Source: Mesobaculum littorinae
GTDB lineage: Bacteria > Pseudomonadota > Alphaproteobacteria > Rhodobacterales > Rhodobacteraceae
Reading direction: 5' to 3'
DNA: 64,000 bases
Assembly (NCBI RefSeq): GCF_004011175.1
Contig: NZ_RQXX01000003.1
Coordinates: 579,318-643,317 of the forward strand
This document shows, in pieces, positions 17,874-26,967 of this stretch (the stretch's first letter is position 1; every line of letters starts with the position of its first letter). Below the pieces are notes generated by a model that made no database searches, had not been told where the DNA came from, and was given only the letters and a program-made list of their open reading frames with translations. A program made the translations under genes and the position numbers.

Positions 17874-19688
17874 GTGAGGGGGCCAGAGCCAGTGCGATTC
17901 GTATCCGTTAATCCCGTTGTCCGCATTGGTATTCCGCTGCTGGCGATCCTGCTGACGACCACGGCCGCCCCGGCGATCGAGATCGATTTCGACACGCCCG
18001 CCGCCTCGGACGACCTGCGCGACGACCTGGCCGATGCCTCGCTTCTGATCGGGGCGCGCGACGAAGGCGTCGACGACCCGCAAGAGCTTCTGGCCGCGGC
18101 ACGGGCGGATTACGCCCGCCTCGTGGGCGCGCTTTATGCCGAGGGCCGGTTCGGCGGCACGGTCAACATCCTCGTCGACGGGCGCGAGGCGTCCGAGATC
18201 CCGCCGCTGGGCGGACTGGACCGGATCGACCGGATCGTGGTGCGCATCGATCCCGGCCCGGTCTACGATTTCAGCCGGGCCGAGGTCGATCCGCTGGCGC
18301 CCGAGACCGAGCTTCCCGAAGGCTTTGCGCTGGGCGAACCGGCCCGCACGCCGCTGATCGAAAGCGCCGCCTCGGCGGGTGTCGAGGGCTGGCGCGGACA
18401 GGGCCGGGCCAAGGCCGATATCGGTGACGAGCAGATCGTCGCAGACCACGACGCCGACACGCTGGCCGCCCGCATCGTCATCGCCCCGGGGCCGGTCGTC
18501 CGCTTCGGCGACCTGCGGCCCCAGGGCTATACCCGGATGCGGCCCGACCGCATCGTCGAGATCGCGGGCCTGCCTACGGGCGAGGTCTTCGACCCCGACG
18601 AACTGGAACGCGCCGCCTCGCGTCTGCGGCGCACGCAGGTGTTCCGCTCGGTCGCGCTGGTCGAGGACGAGCAGCTGGCCCCCGGCAACGTCATGGGGAT
18701 CGAGGCGCAGCTGGACGAAGAGGCGCCGCGGCGCTTCGGCTTCGGCGCCGAGCTGTCGTCGATCGACGGGCTGACGCTGTCGGCCTTCTGGCTGCACCGC
18801 AACCTCTTCGGCGGGGCCGAGCGGCTGCGTGTCGACGGCGAACTGGCGCAGCTGGGCCTGGAGGGGGGCGAGGATTACAGCTTTGCCACCCGGTTCGAAC
18901 GGCCTGCCACCTTCGGCGCGGATACCGATCTTTATGTCCTGGGCGAAATCGAACGCCTGAACGAGGATGACTTTACCTCGAACACCGGCACCATCGGGGC
19001 GGGGCTCACCCGCATCGTGACCGAGGATCTGAGCGTCGAGGCCGGGATCGCCTACCGCTTTTCGCGGGTCGAGGACGAGGCCGGCGAACGCGACTATTCG
19101 CTTCTGACCTTCCCGCTGGGCGCGACGCTGGACAAGCGCGACGATACGCTGAACCCCGCCAACGGCTATTACGTCGATGCCGACCTGACGCCGTTCCTGG
19201 GCTATCAAAGCGCCGACAACGGCGGGCGGCTGACCTTCGACGCGCGCGGCTATCGCGGCTTCGGAGAGGAGAACCGCTTCATCTTCGCCGGTCGCCTGCA
19301 GGGCGGGTCGATCCTGGGCGCCGACCTGGAAGGCGTGCCCAACGACTACCGCTTCTATTCCGGCGGCGGCGGCACGGTGCGCGGGCAGGATTACCAGTCG
19401 CTGGGCGTCACGCTGCCCTCGGGTGTCGAGTCGGGCGGCGCGTCGTACCTTGCCGTCTCGACCGAGGCGCGGGTGGGCGTGACCGATAATATCGGCGTCG
19501 TGGGCTTCGTCGACTGGGGCTCCGTCAGCGAAGATTCCGTGCCCGGCAGCGGCGACAGCCATTCGGGCGCCGGTCTGGGCGTCCGCTACTACACCCCCAT
19601 TGGCCCGATCCGGCTGGATGCGGCGGTCCCCGTCTCGGGCGGGGGCAGCGGCGTGTCGCTGTATGTCGGGATCGGTCAGGCCTTTTGA
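17874..19688 (+). CDS. tamA: Translocation and assembly module outer-membrane protein TamA
   Basis: A 604-aa Omp85-family protein. A signal peptide (IPLLAILLTTTAAPA) is followed by POTRA-like domains (YARLVGALYAEGRFGGTV, GDLRPQGYTRMRPDRI, VFDPDELERAASRLRRTQVFRSV) and a 16-strand-type barrel. The conserved GGGGTVRGQDYQSLG (VRGF-like) and the final beta signal ending in F are seen. With TamB, which starts 2 nt after its stop, it helps insert outer-membrane proteins or move phospholipids to the outer membrane. The start may be GTG 17874 or GTG 17892; both leave the signal peptide intact. Confidence 0.94.
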   Translation: MRGPEPVRFVSVNPVVRIGIPLLAILLTTTAAPAIEIDFDTPAASDDLRDDLADASLLIGARDEGVDDPQELLAAARADYARLVGALYAEGRFGGTVNILVDGREASEIPPLGGLDRIDRIVVRIDPGPVYDFSRAEVDPLAPETELPEGFALGEPARTPLIESAASAGVEGWRGQGRAKADIGDEQIVADHDADTLAARIVIAPGPVVRFGDLRPQGYTRMRPDRIVEIAGLPTGEVFDPDELERAASRLRRTQVFRSVALVEDEQLAPGNVMGIEAQLDEEAPRRFGFGAELSSIDGLTLSAFWLHRNLFGGAERLRVDGELAQLGLEGGEDYSFATRFERPATFGADTDLYVLGEIERLNEDDFTSNTGTIGAGLTRIVTEDLSVEAGIAYRFSRVEDEAGERDYSLLTFPLGATLDKRDDTLNPANGYYVDADLTPFLGYQSADNGGRLTFDARGYRGFGEENRFIFAGRLQGGSILGADLEGVPNDYRFYSGGGGTVRGQDYQSLGVTLPSGVESGGASYLAVSTEARVGVTDNIGVVGFVDWGSVSEDSVPGSGDSHSGAGLGVRYYTPIGPIRLDAAVPVSGGGSGVSLYVGIGQAF

Positions 19689-19690
19689 GT

Positions 19691-22600
19691 ATGTCCACGC
19701 TGCGCAAGTTCCTCGCCCCCCTCGCGCTGACCCTCGCGGTCGCGCTTCCCGCCCAGCCCGTCCTGTCGCAGGATGATGACGAGGATGGCGGCGGGTTCCT
19801 GGAAAATCTGATCGAGGACAACCTGTCCTCGGCCGGGCGCGAGGTGCGCATCCGTGGCTTCGAGGGCGCGCTCAGCTCGCGCGCCACCATCGCCGAGCTG
19901 TCCATTTCGGATGACGAAGGCGTGTGGCTGACCCTGCGCGACGCGGTGCTGGACTGGAACCGGTCCGCCCTACTGCGCGGACGGCTCGAGGTTGAAGAGC
20001 TTTCGGCGGCCTCGATCGACCTGCCGCGCCTGCCGCAGGCGGGCGGGACGCAGCCGCCCCCGGCCGAGGCGCAGCCTTTCTCGCTTCCCGATCTGCCGGT
20101 CTCGGTGGTGATCGAGACGCTGGATATCGAGCGCGTGGCGCTGGGCGAGCCCCTGTTCGGCGAGGCGGCCGAGATCGCGCTGAACGGCAGCGCCCGGCTG
20201 GCCGGCGGCGAGGGCGAGGCGCAGCTGGCGGTCGAGCGGCTGGACGCCGAGGGCGCGCTGACCTTCGAGGGCAGCTACGCCAACGACACCGGCGAGCTTG
20301 TGCTGGATCTGTCGCTGCAAGAGGGGGCCGACGGCATCGCCGCGAACCTGCTCGACCTGCCCGGCCGCCCCTCGGTCGCGCTGTCGGTGGCGGGCGAGGG
20401 CCCGGTGTCGGACTTCACCGCCGACATCCAGCTGGCGACCGACGGCGAAGACCGGATCGCGGGCACCGTTTCGGTCGCGTCGGAAGAAGGCGAAGACGGC
20501 ACGACGCGCAGCTTCGCCGCCGATATCGGCGGCGACATCGCGCCGGTCTTCTCGCCCCAGTTCCGCCCCTTCTTCGGCCCCGACATCCAGCTTGAGGTGC
20601 AGGGCGCCAGCTATCCGGGGGGCCGGGTCGAGATTCCCGAACTCAGCCTGACGGCGCAGTCGCTGACGCTGCAGGGGCGCATCGCCGTCGGCGCGGACGG
20701 CCTGCCCGATGTCATCGACGTCGAGGGGCGCATCGCCGATCAGGGCGGCGCGCCGGTGCTTCTGCCCGTGGGGCAGGACCTGCGGGTGCAGGGGGTCGAC
20801 CTCGACATCGCTTTCGATGCCGCGCGGGGCGAGGATTGGCAGGCGCTGATCGCCATCGATGCGCTCGACACCGCGACGGCAGATATCGGCGACCTGCGGC
20901 TTGAGGGCACGGGCCGGATCGGCACCACCGACGCCGGCGCGCAGACCGTCACCGCCGATTTCGATTTCGCCGCGGAAGAGCTTTCGCTGGCCGATGGCGG
21001 GGCGCAGGCCGCGCTGGGCGACGCGATCACCGGCGATGCCGCGATCCGCTGGACCGCCGGCGCGCCGGTAACGCTGGACCGGCTGGCCCTGTCCGGCGAC
21101 AGCTTCGAGCTGACGGGCGAGGGCGCGGTCGACGCCACGGGCGAAGGCACGGACATCACGCTTGACGCCGATCTCGCGGCCCGGGACCTGTCGGCCTTCT
21201 CCGCACTGGCGGGGCGGCCGCTGTCGGGCGGCGCGCAGCTGTCGCTGGACCTGACCTACGGCCTGCTTCAGGGCCGCTTCGACGTCGCGCTGGACGGGAC
21301 GACCACGGACCTTTCGCTCAGCCAGCCCGCGCTGGACCGGCTGCTTGCCGGGGAAACCACCCTGACGCTGCGCGCGGATCGCGACGAGACCGGCACGCGG
21401 GTCGAGACCCTGTCGCTGCAAAGCCCCGCGCTGCAGGTGGCGGGCGAGGCTGACCTGACCTCGCAGGACGCTTTCGTTTCGCTCAATGTCGACGTGCCGG
21501 ACGCCGCCGCGCTGGATCCCCGCGCCACAGGTGCGGCCAATGTCGATTTCGAAGCGACGCTCGAGCAGGGCCTGTGGCAATACACGCTGGACGCGGGCGG
21601 CCTGCAGGCGACGGTGGATGCCGAAGGGCAGATCACCGTGACTGAGGATCAGCCGCTGCGCATCCAGTCGCAGGCGGATATCGCCGCCGCGGACCTGTCG
21701 CTGTTCTCCGACCTCACGGGCCGTCCGCTGGCCGGATCGGTCGATGTCGCCGCCAATGGCTATGCGTTGAGCGACCTGTCGGCCTTTGACATCGGGCTCG
21801 ACGGCACTTTGCAGTCGGTCGAGGTCGGTATCCCGCAGGCCGACAACCTCTTGCAGGGCGAAACCGTCCTGTCGGGGTCGGCCCGGCGGGACGAAACCGG
21901 GATCATCGTGCCCGGCGTCACGGTCGAGAACCCGCAGCTGACGCTCGCGGGCGAGGGCCGCTATGCCGAGGGGGAAAGCCGCGCCGATGCGCAGTTCCGC
22001 CTGTCGGACGCGGGACTTCTTCTGCCCGAGCTGACCGGGGCGGTCACCGCCGACGTGCAGGCGCGCGAGATCGCGGAAGGCTGGAACGTCGTGGCGCAGG
22101 CCGCGGGCCTGGGCGCCACCGTCGATGCCGATGTCGAGATCACCGAGCTGTCGTCGGATGCCCCCCGCGTCACGGGTCGCGCCGATGTCACGGCCGAAGA
22201 CCTGGCGCGGTTCGCCCCCCTTGCCGGGCGCCCGCTCGAAGGTGCGGTGGATCTCACGCTCGACGGTGGCGCGCGGACCGATCTGTCCGAGTTCGACCTG
22301 GCCATCGACGGCAGCAGTGCCGACATCGCCATCGGGCAGGACATCGTCGACGGCCTGATGCAGGGCCGCACGCAGATCGCCGTGACCGCCGCGCGCGCCG
22401 GTGAGCAGTTCGACCTGCCGCGCCTGCATATCGAGAACCCGCAGATCCGCGCCACGGGCGAGGGCAGCTATGCCCCCGATGGCGGCAGTATCGACGCCGA
22501 TATCGACATCGCAGACGCCGCGCGCATCCTGCCCGAGCTTGAAGGGCCGGTGACGCTGGATCTGCGCGCGGACGCGGCCGAAGAGGTCTGGACCGTCGAT

Positions 22601-25498
22601 CTGGATGCCGAGGGTCTGGGCGCCCGGATCACCGCCGATGCCCGGGTCAGCGACCTGCGTGCCACCCCGCGTGTCGAGGGCGATGCGCAGGTCGTCGCGG
22701 GCGACCTGTCGCGCCTTCAGGCGCTGGCGGGCCGGCCGCTTGCGGGGGCGCTGAACCTCGACCTGTCGGGGTTCGCCGTGACCGACCTGTCGGCCTTTGA
22801 CCTGACGGCCGAGGGCACCGCCCGGTCGGTCGAGATCGGGCAGGATCTGGTCGACGGCCTGCTGCAGGGCGACACGGATCTGGAGATTGCCGCCGCGCGC
22901 GACGAAAATGGCATCGAGGTGCCGCAGTTCCGCATCGCGAACCCGCAGATCAGCGCCACTGGCGGCGGCAGTTATGCCCCCGGCGCGGGCGCCTTCAACG
23001 CCGATATCGAGGTCCCCGACGCGGCGCGCATCCTGCCGCAATTGGAAGGTCCGGTGACCCTGACGCTCGATGCCGCCGAAGAGGGTGGCGCGTGGAATGT
23101 CGACCTGTCGGGCGACGGTCTGGGCGCCCAGCTGGCCGCCGACGCGGTGGTCAGCGACCTGCAGGGCGACGCCGCGCCGCGGGTCGAGGGCACCGCCCGT
23201 GTGGTGGCCGAGGATCTGGCCCGGTTCGAGGCCATCGCCGGTCGGCCCCTGTCGGGGTCGCTGAACCTGACCGCCTCGGGTGCCGCGCGCATCGACGGCA
23301 GCGATTTCGACGTGGATATCGAGGGCGCCTCGCGCTCGGTCGAAATCGGGCAGGAGATCGCCGACAACCTTCTGGCGGGCGCGACCGAGGTCGATATCGA
23401 GGCGCGGCGCAACGACGAGGGCGTCGAGATCCCCGCCTTCCGCATCGCCAACCCGCAGATCCGCGCCACGGGCGAGGGCAGCTATGCCCCGGGTGCCGGC
23501 GCGATCACGGCCGAGCTGGTGCTGGCCGACGCCGGTGACGTGGTCCAGGGCCTGTCCGGTCCGCTGAACGCCGACCTGTCGGCCGAGGAAACCGGCGGCG
23601 CATGGTCCGTCACGCTGGATGCCGAGGGGCTGGCCACGATCATCGAGGCGGCAGTCCGGATCAGCGAGATCGACACAGGTACGCCGCTGGTCGACGGGAC
23701 GGTCCGCCTGACCGCGCGCGACCTGGCGCGGTTCCGCGCGGTCGCGGGCCTGCCCCTGTCGGGTGGCCTGCAGGCCGAGGCGCGGGGCCAGATGCGCAGC
23801 GACCTGTCGCGCTTCGACGTGACGCTCGATGCCACGGGCACGAACCTCGGGATCGGGCAGGCCGAGGTCGACCGCATCCTTGGCGGGCAGACGCAGATCG
23901 ACCTCAGCGCCAGCCGCGACGCTGCGGACGCCCCGATCCGCATCGCCCGTGCGGTGGTCGATACCGGGCTTCTGGACGTCAGCGCCTCGGGTCAGCTGGG
24001 GGCGGGTGGCAGCGGTGTCGAGTTCGACGCGCGCCTGACCGACATCTCGCCCTTCGTCGACGGCTTTTCGGGCGCCGTGACCGCCGACGGGCGCCTTGCC
24101 CAGACGGGCGACGGCTACCGGATCGACGTCACGGCAACCGGACCGGGGGGCACCGACGCCCGGATCGCGGGGACGGCCGCGGGCGATTTCTCGACCCTCG
24201 ATCTGGATATCGACGGCACGGCCCCGCTGGCGTTGGCGAACCGGTTCACGACGCCCAATTCGCTGGACGGGAGCGTCAGCTTCGATCTGGCGCTGAACGG
24301 CGCGCCGGGGCTCGACGCGCTGTCGGGCCGGGTCACCACATCCGGCGCGCGGGCGGTCGTCCCTTCGGTCAGCGTGGTGCTGGAGAATATCGGCGCCACG
24401 GTCACGCTGCAGAACGGCACCGCACGGGTGCAGGCGCAGGCGGACAAGCAGACGGGCGGTGGCCTGACTGCGCAGGGCAGCATCGGCCTGTCGGGCAACC
24501 TGCCTGCCGACCTGACGATCGACCTGGCGCGGTTCGACCTGACCGATCCCAACCTCTATGAAACCGCGGTGAACGGGAGGGTGACGATCAACGGCCCGCT
24601 GGCAGGTGGCGCCACCATCGCCGGGCGGCTGTCGCTGGGTCAGACCGAGGTGCGGATCCCCTCGACCGGGCTGGGCGCCACCGGGCCCATCCCGGAGGAC
24701 CTCGTGCACCTGAACGAACCCGCCGAAGTACGCGCGACCCGCTCCCGGGCCGGGCTGATCCAAGAGCCGGGCGAAGGCGGGTCGGGCGGCGGCGCCTCGG
24801 TCGCCTATCCGCTGGATATCGAGATCGTCGCCGACAATCAGATCTTCGTGCGGGGGCGGGGCCTGGATGCTGAGCTGGGCGGCGCGCTGGCGCTGACCGG
24901 TACCACCGCCAACGTTATCCCGGCGGGCAGCTTCGAGCTGATCCGCGGGCGGCTCGACATCCTGGGCCAGCGGCTGACGCTGGACGAGGGCACGATCACC
25001 CTGCAGGGCGATTTCACGCCCTATATCCGGCTTGTCGCCTCGACTGACCAAGGCGACGTGACGGTGCAGATCGTGGTCGAGGGTCCGGCGCTGGAGCCCG
25101 ACATTGACTTCCTCTCGCAGCCGCAGCTGCCCGAGGAAGAGGTGCTGGCGCGGCTGATCTTCGGCCGGTCGCTGACCTCGATCTCGCCCTTGCAGGCGGC
25201 GCAGCTGGCCTCGGCCGTGGCGACGCTGGCCGGGCGCGGCGGCGACGGCGTGGTGGGCAACCTGCGGCAGAACTTCGGGCTGGATGATCTCGACGTCACC
25301 ACCGACGAAGAGGGCAACCCGGCGGTGCGCGCGGGTGCCTACCTGAACGAAAACGTCTATACCGACGTGACGGTGAATGCCGAAGGACAGGCCGAGCTGA
25401 ACCTGAACCTCGATGTCACCCGGTCGCTGACCGTACGCGGCGGCGTGTCGAACGAAGGCGGCACCAGCCTGGGCGTGTTCTTCGAGCGCGATTACTGA
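19691..25498 (+). CDS. tamB: Translocation/assembly module TamB with six internal repeats
   Basis: A 1935-aa periplasm-spanning protein anchored by an N-terminal hydrophobic segment. The C-terminal TamB (DUF490) domain is clear: FTPYIRLVASTDQGDVTV, then LDFLSQPQLPEEEVL-type sequence, then a final strand ending FFERDY. Mature TamB forms a beta-taco bridge to TamA. The middle, residues about 490-1510, consists of six repeats of about 169 residues, each with an LAGRPLSG-type motif (residues 508, 677, 846, 1014, 1184, 1353), an xDLSxFDxxxxG segment, an IGQxxxDxLLxG segment and NPQIxATGEGSY. E. coli TamB is about 1,260 residues, so the extra length is due to these repeats. ATG chosen; an upstream TTG overlaps the tamA stop. 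Confidence 0.95.
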   Translation: MSTLRKFLAPLALTLAVALPAQPVLSQDDDEDGGGFLENLIEDNLSSAGREVRIRGFEGALSSRATIAELSISDDEGVWLTLRDAVLDWNRSALLRGRLEVEELSAASIDLPRLPQAGGTQPPPAEAQPFSLPDLPVSVVIETLDIERVALGEPLFGEAAEIALNGSARLAGGEGEAQLAVERLDAEGALTFEGSYANDTGELVLDLSLQEGADGIAANLLDLPGRPSVALSVAGEGPVSDFTADIQLATDGEDRIAGTVSVASEEGEDGTTRSFAADIGGDIAPVFSPQFRPFFGPDIQLEVQGASYPGGRVEIPELSLTAQSLTLQGRIAVGADGLPDVIDVEGRIADQGGAPVLLPVGQDLRVQGVDLDIAFDAARGEDWQALIAIDALDTATADIGDLRLEGTGRIGTTDAGAQTVTADFDFAAEELSLADGGAQAALGDAITGDAAIRWTAGAPVTLDRLALSGDSFELTGEGAVDATGEGTDITLDADLAARDLSAFSALAGRPLSGGAQLSLDLTYGLLQGRFDVALDGTTTDLSLSQPALDRLLAGETTLTLRADRDETGTRVETLSLQSPALQVAGEADLTSQDAFVSLNVDVPDAAALDPRATGAANVDFEATLEQGLWQYTLDAGGLQATVDAEGQITVTEDQPLRIQSQADIAAADLSLFSDLTGRPLAGSVDVAANGYALSDLSAFDIGLDGTLQSVEVGIPQADNLLQGETVLSGSARRDETGIIVPGVTVENPQLTLAGEGRYAEGESRADAQFRLSDAGLLLPELTGAVTADVQAREIAEGWNVVAQAAGLGATVDADVEITELSSDAPRVTGRADVTAEDLARFAPLAGRPLEGAVDLTLDGGARTDLSEFDLAIDGSSADIAIGQDIVDGLMQGRTQIAVTAARAGEQFDLPRLHIENPQIRATGEGSYAPDGGSIDADIDIADAARILPELEGPVTLDLRADAAEEVWTVDLDAEGLGARITADARVSDLRATPRVEGDAQVVAGDLSRLQALAGRPLAGALNLDLSGFAVTDLSAFDLTAEGTARSVEIGQDLVDGLLQGDTDLEIAAARDENGIEVPQFRIANPQISATGGGSYAPGAGAFNADIEVPDAARILPQLEGPVTLTLDAAEEGGAWNVDLSGDGLGAQLAADAVVSDLQGDAAPRVEGTARVVAEDLARFEAIAGRPLSGSLNLTASGAARIDGSDFDVDIEGASRSVEIGQEIADNLLAGATEVDIEARRNDEGVEIPAFRIANPQIRATGEGSYAPGAGAITAELVLADAGDVVQGLSGPLNADLSAEETGGAWSVTLDAEGLATIIEAAVRISEIDTGTPLVDGTVRLTARDLARFRAVAGLPLSGGLQAEARGQMRSDLSRFDVTLDATGTNLGIGQAEVDRILGGQTQIDLSASRDAADAPIRIARAVVDTGLLDVSASGQLGAGGSGVEFDARLTDISPFVDGFSGAVTADGRLAQTGDGYRIDVTATGPGGTDARIAGTAAGDFSTLDLDIDGTAPLALANRFTTPNSLDGSVSFDLALNGAPGLDALSGRVTTSGARAVVPSVSVVLENIGATVTLQNGTARVQAQADKQTGGGLTAQGSIGLSGNLPADLTIDLARFDLTDPNLYETAVNGRVTINGPLAGGATIAGRLSLGQTEVRIPSTGLGATGPIPEDLVHLNEPAEVRATRSRAGLIQEPGEGGSGGGASVAYPLDIEIVADNQIFVRGRGLDAELGGALALTGTTANVIPAGSFELIRGRLDILGQRLTLDEGTITLQGDFTPYIRLVASTDQGDVTVQIVVEGPALEPDIDFLSQPQLPEEEVLARLIFGRSLTSISPLQAAQLASAVATLAGRGGDGVVGNLRQNFGLDDLDVTTDEEGNPAVRAGAYLNENVYTDVTVNAEGQAELNLNLDVTRSLTVRGGVSNEGGTSLGVFFERDY
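21170..24240 (+). repeat. Six tandem 507-nt coding repeats within tamB
   Basis: The codon for the Gly of the GRP motif (GLP in the last unit) recurs at 21212, 21719, 22226, 22730, 23240 and 23747. Spacings are 507, 507, 504, 510 and 507 nt. Units have diverged in sequence but keep length, so they are old duplications under selection for a fixed structural unit. Confidence 0.9.
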
Positions 25499-25524
25499 CC
25501 GCGCACACCGACGTGGCGGAACCC

Positions 25525-25551
25525 GAGGGCGCAGCCGATGGTTGCGCCCTC
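25525..25551 (+). promoter_or_regulatory. Hairpin immediately before the 25552 start codon
   Basis: GAGGGCGCAGCC and GGTTGCGCCCTC pair around a GAT loop: 12 pairs including one G-U. It ends at the base before the ATG and lies 27 nt after the tamB stop. It could terminate or protect the tamB transcript, or hide the start site of the next gene. There is no T tract. Confidence 0.6.
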
Positions 25552-26184
25552 ATGACATATCGCCTGACCCGCCTTCTAAACCTGACCGTTGCCGCCGGCG
25601 ACGACCGGTATCCTGTCCGCACCCTGCTTTGCGATCCCGCGGGCTGGCGGCTACGGCACGCCGCGCTCGACATCGGGGGATGGTGGAACCGGCACGACGT
25701 TGTGGTTTCCCTGTCGCGCCTGGGCCGGATCGACGCGGCCGAGGGTCTTTGGCACGCGCCTGAACTGACGCGGGACGAGATCGAGGCCGCGGCCCGCTGG
25801 TCGGGCGAGGGCGCGCCGCTGGAGGGCCTGTCGCTATGGCCGCCGCTGATCGTCGGTCCCTTCGGTGGTACCTATGCGCCGCTTCTGATGCAGTCGCTCT
25901 GGAACGAAGAAATGGCCGACGTGCCCGAGAGCGAGGCCGAGCCTCCCAGCCACCGCACTGACGCCCGCGACTGGATCGGGCGCGATGCCTTTGGCGACGA
26001 CGGCCTTCTGGGCCGGATCGAGGATGTGGAAGTCACGGAGGATACCTATCGCTTCGTCGCGGTCGTGATCGGCGGCGAGGGGATGGAGACGGGGCGCACG
26101 GTCCCCCTGACTGCGCTGCGCTACCTGGCCGACCAGGGCCACGCGGTGTTCGACCTGGACCGGGCGGCGCTGGCCGCGATGTGA
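25552..26184 (+). CDS. PRC-barrel-like protein of unknown function
   Basis: A 210-aa soluble protein whose first 75 residues (YRLTRLLNLTVAAGDDRYPV, then VRTLLCDPAGWRLRHAALDI, then DVVVSLSRLGRID) look like a PRC-barrel, and whose second half repeats the pattern (DWIGRDAFGDDGLLGRIEDV, then YRFVAVVIGG, then TVPLTALRYL). PRC-barrels occur in RimM, photosynthetic reaction-centre H subunit and small stress proteins; nothing indicates which role applies. The ATG was chosen over an in-frame GTG at 25513 because homology-like sequence begins at MTYRLTRL. It converges with the amidotransferase gene. Confidence 0.72.
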   Translation: MTYRLTRLLNLTVAAGDDRYPVRTLLCDPAGWRLRHAALDIGGWWNRHDVVVSLSRLGRIDAAEGLWHAPELTRDEIEAAARWSGEGAPLEGLSLWPPLIVGPFGGTYAPLLMQSLWNEEMADVPESEAEPPSHRTDARDWIGRDAFGDDGLLGRIEDVEVTEDTYRFVAVVIGGEGMETGRTVPLTALRYLADQGHAVFDLDRAALAAM

Positions 26185-26247
26185 CGCCACGGGCGAGGCG
26201 CACGCGCCGCCGCGTCCTTCGCCTCCATCCCTGTCCCCCTTCTCGCC

Positions 26248-26967
26248 TCAGGCCCCGGCGAGGTCGCTGACCACGGGAAGCTGGTTCCTTGCCTCGCGCC
26301 CGGCTCGGGCGGCGGCCACCAGGGCGCGAAACAGGGCCCTTTGACGATAGGCGTAGAACAGGTGTTCGGGGTGCCATTGGACGCCCAGGGCAAAGGGTTC
26401 CTCTACCCGCTCGACCGCCTGCACCATGCCGCCGGTGTCACGGGCGGCAATGCGCAGGCCAGCGCCCAGCTCCTTCACCGCCTGGGAATGCAGGGCATTC
26501 ACACGCATCGGCCGCACGCCGGCCAGGCGGCCAAGACGGGTGTCGGGCACGATCTCGATCTCTTTGCGCGGCAAAATCGTCCAGTGCCGGTCGCTGGCCG
26601 TGTAAACGCCGTAGGCATCTTCGTGCAGGGTGCCCCCCAGTGCGACGTTCAGCATCTGTGCGCCGCGGCAGATCCCCAGCACCGGCTTGCCGCGCGCCAT
26701 CGCCTCTTCGACCAGGCATTGCTCCATCGCGTCGCGGTCGGGGTCCAGCCGGGCCGAGGTGATGATCTCGCCACCATAAAGATCGGGCGAGATGTCGTCG
26801 CCCCCGCCGATGATGAGGCCGTCGACCGTGGCAATGTCCGAAGGCCGTCCGGCGACCCACCGCACGCCGCGCCCGCCGGCCAGCCAGAGGTTCAGCGCGA
26901 CGAGCGGGAAGATCCGCCAGCCCGATTGCCGCGAGGTGGTGACGCCGATCAGCGGACGTTCGGTCAT
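26248..26967 (-). CDS. Class-I glutamine amidotransferase / gamma-glutamyl hydrolase-like (peptidase C26)
   Basis: A 239-aa protein with the triad of the PuuD-like family: nucleophile C100 in LGICRGAQMLNVALGG, and the His and Glu of GVQWHPEH near the end. GLIIGGGDDISPDLYGG is also typical. PuuD-type enzymes hydrolyse gamma-glutamyl amides; others supply ammonia from glutamine. It overlaps the amidoligase gene by 4 nt (ATGA), and paired amidoligase/amidotransferase genes are a known conserved arrangement predicted to make or trim amide-linked products. It is the last gene of the minus-strand unit that begins at nepR. Substrate unknown. Confidence 0.9.
   Translation of the reverse strand: MTERPLIGVTTSRQSGWRIFPLVALNLWLAGGRGVRWVAGRPSDIATVDGLIIGGGDDISPDLYGGEIITSARLDPDRDAMEQCLVEEAMARGKPVLGICRGAQMLNVALGGTLHEDAYGVYTASDRHWTILPRKEIEIVPDTRLGRLAGVRPMRVNALHSQAVKELGAGLRIAARDTGGMVQAVERVEEPFALGVQWHPEHLFYAYRQRALFRALVAAARAGREARNQLPVVSDLAGA

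Noticed and set aside
19970..25051. 1693-codon open frame on the minus strand opposite tamB
   Set aside because: It is the antisense of a strongly supported TamB coding region; its residues are dominated by R, Q, G and A as expected from GC-rich antisense, and it has no recognisable domain.
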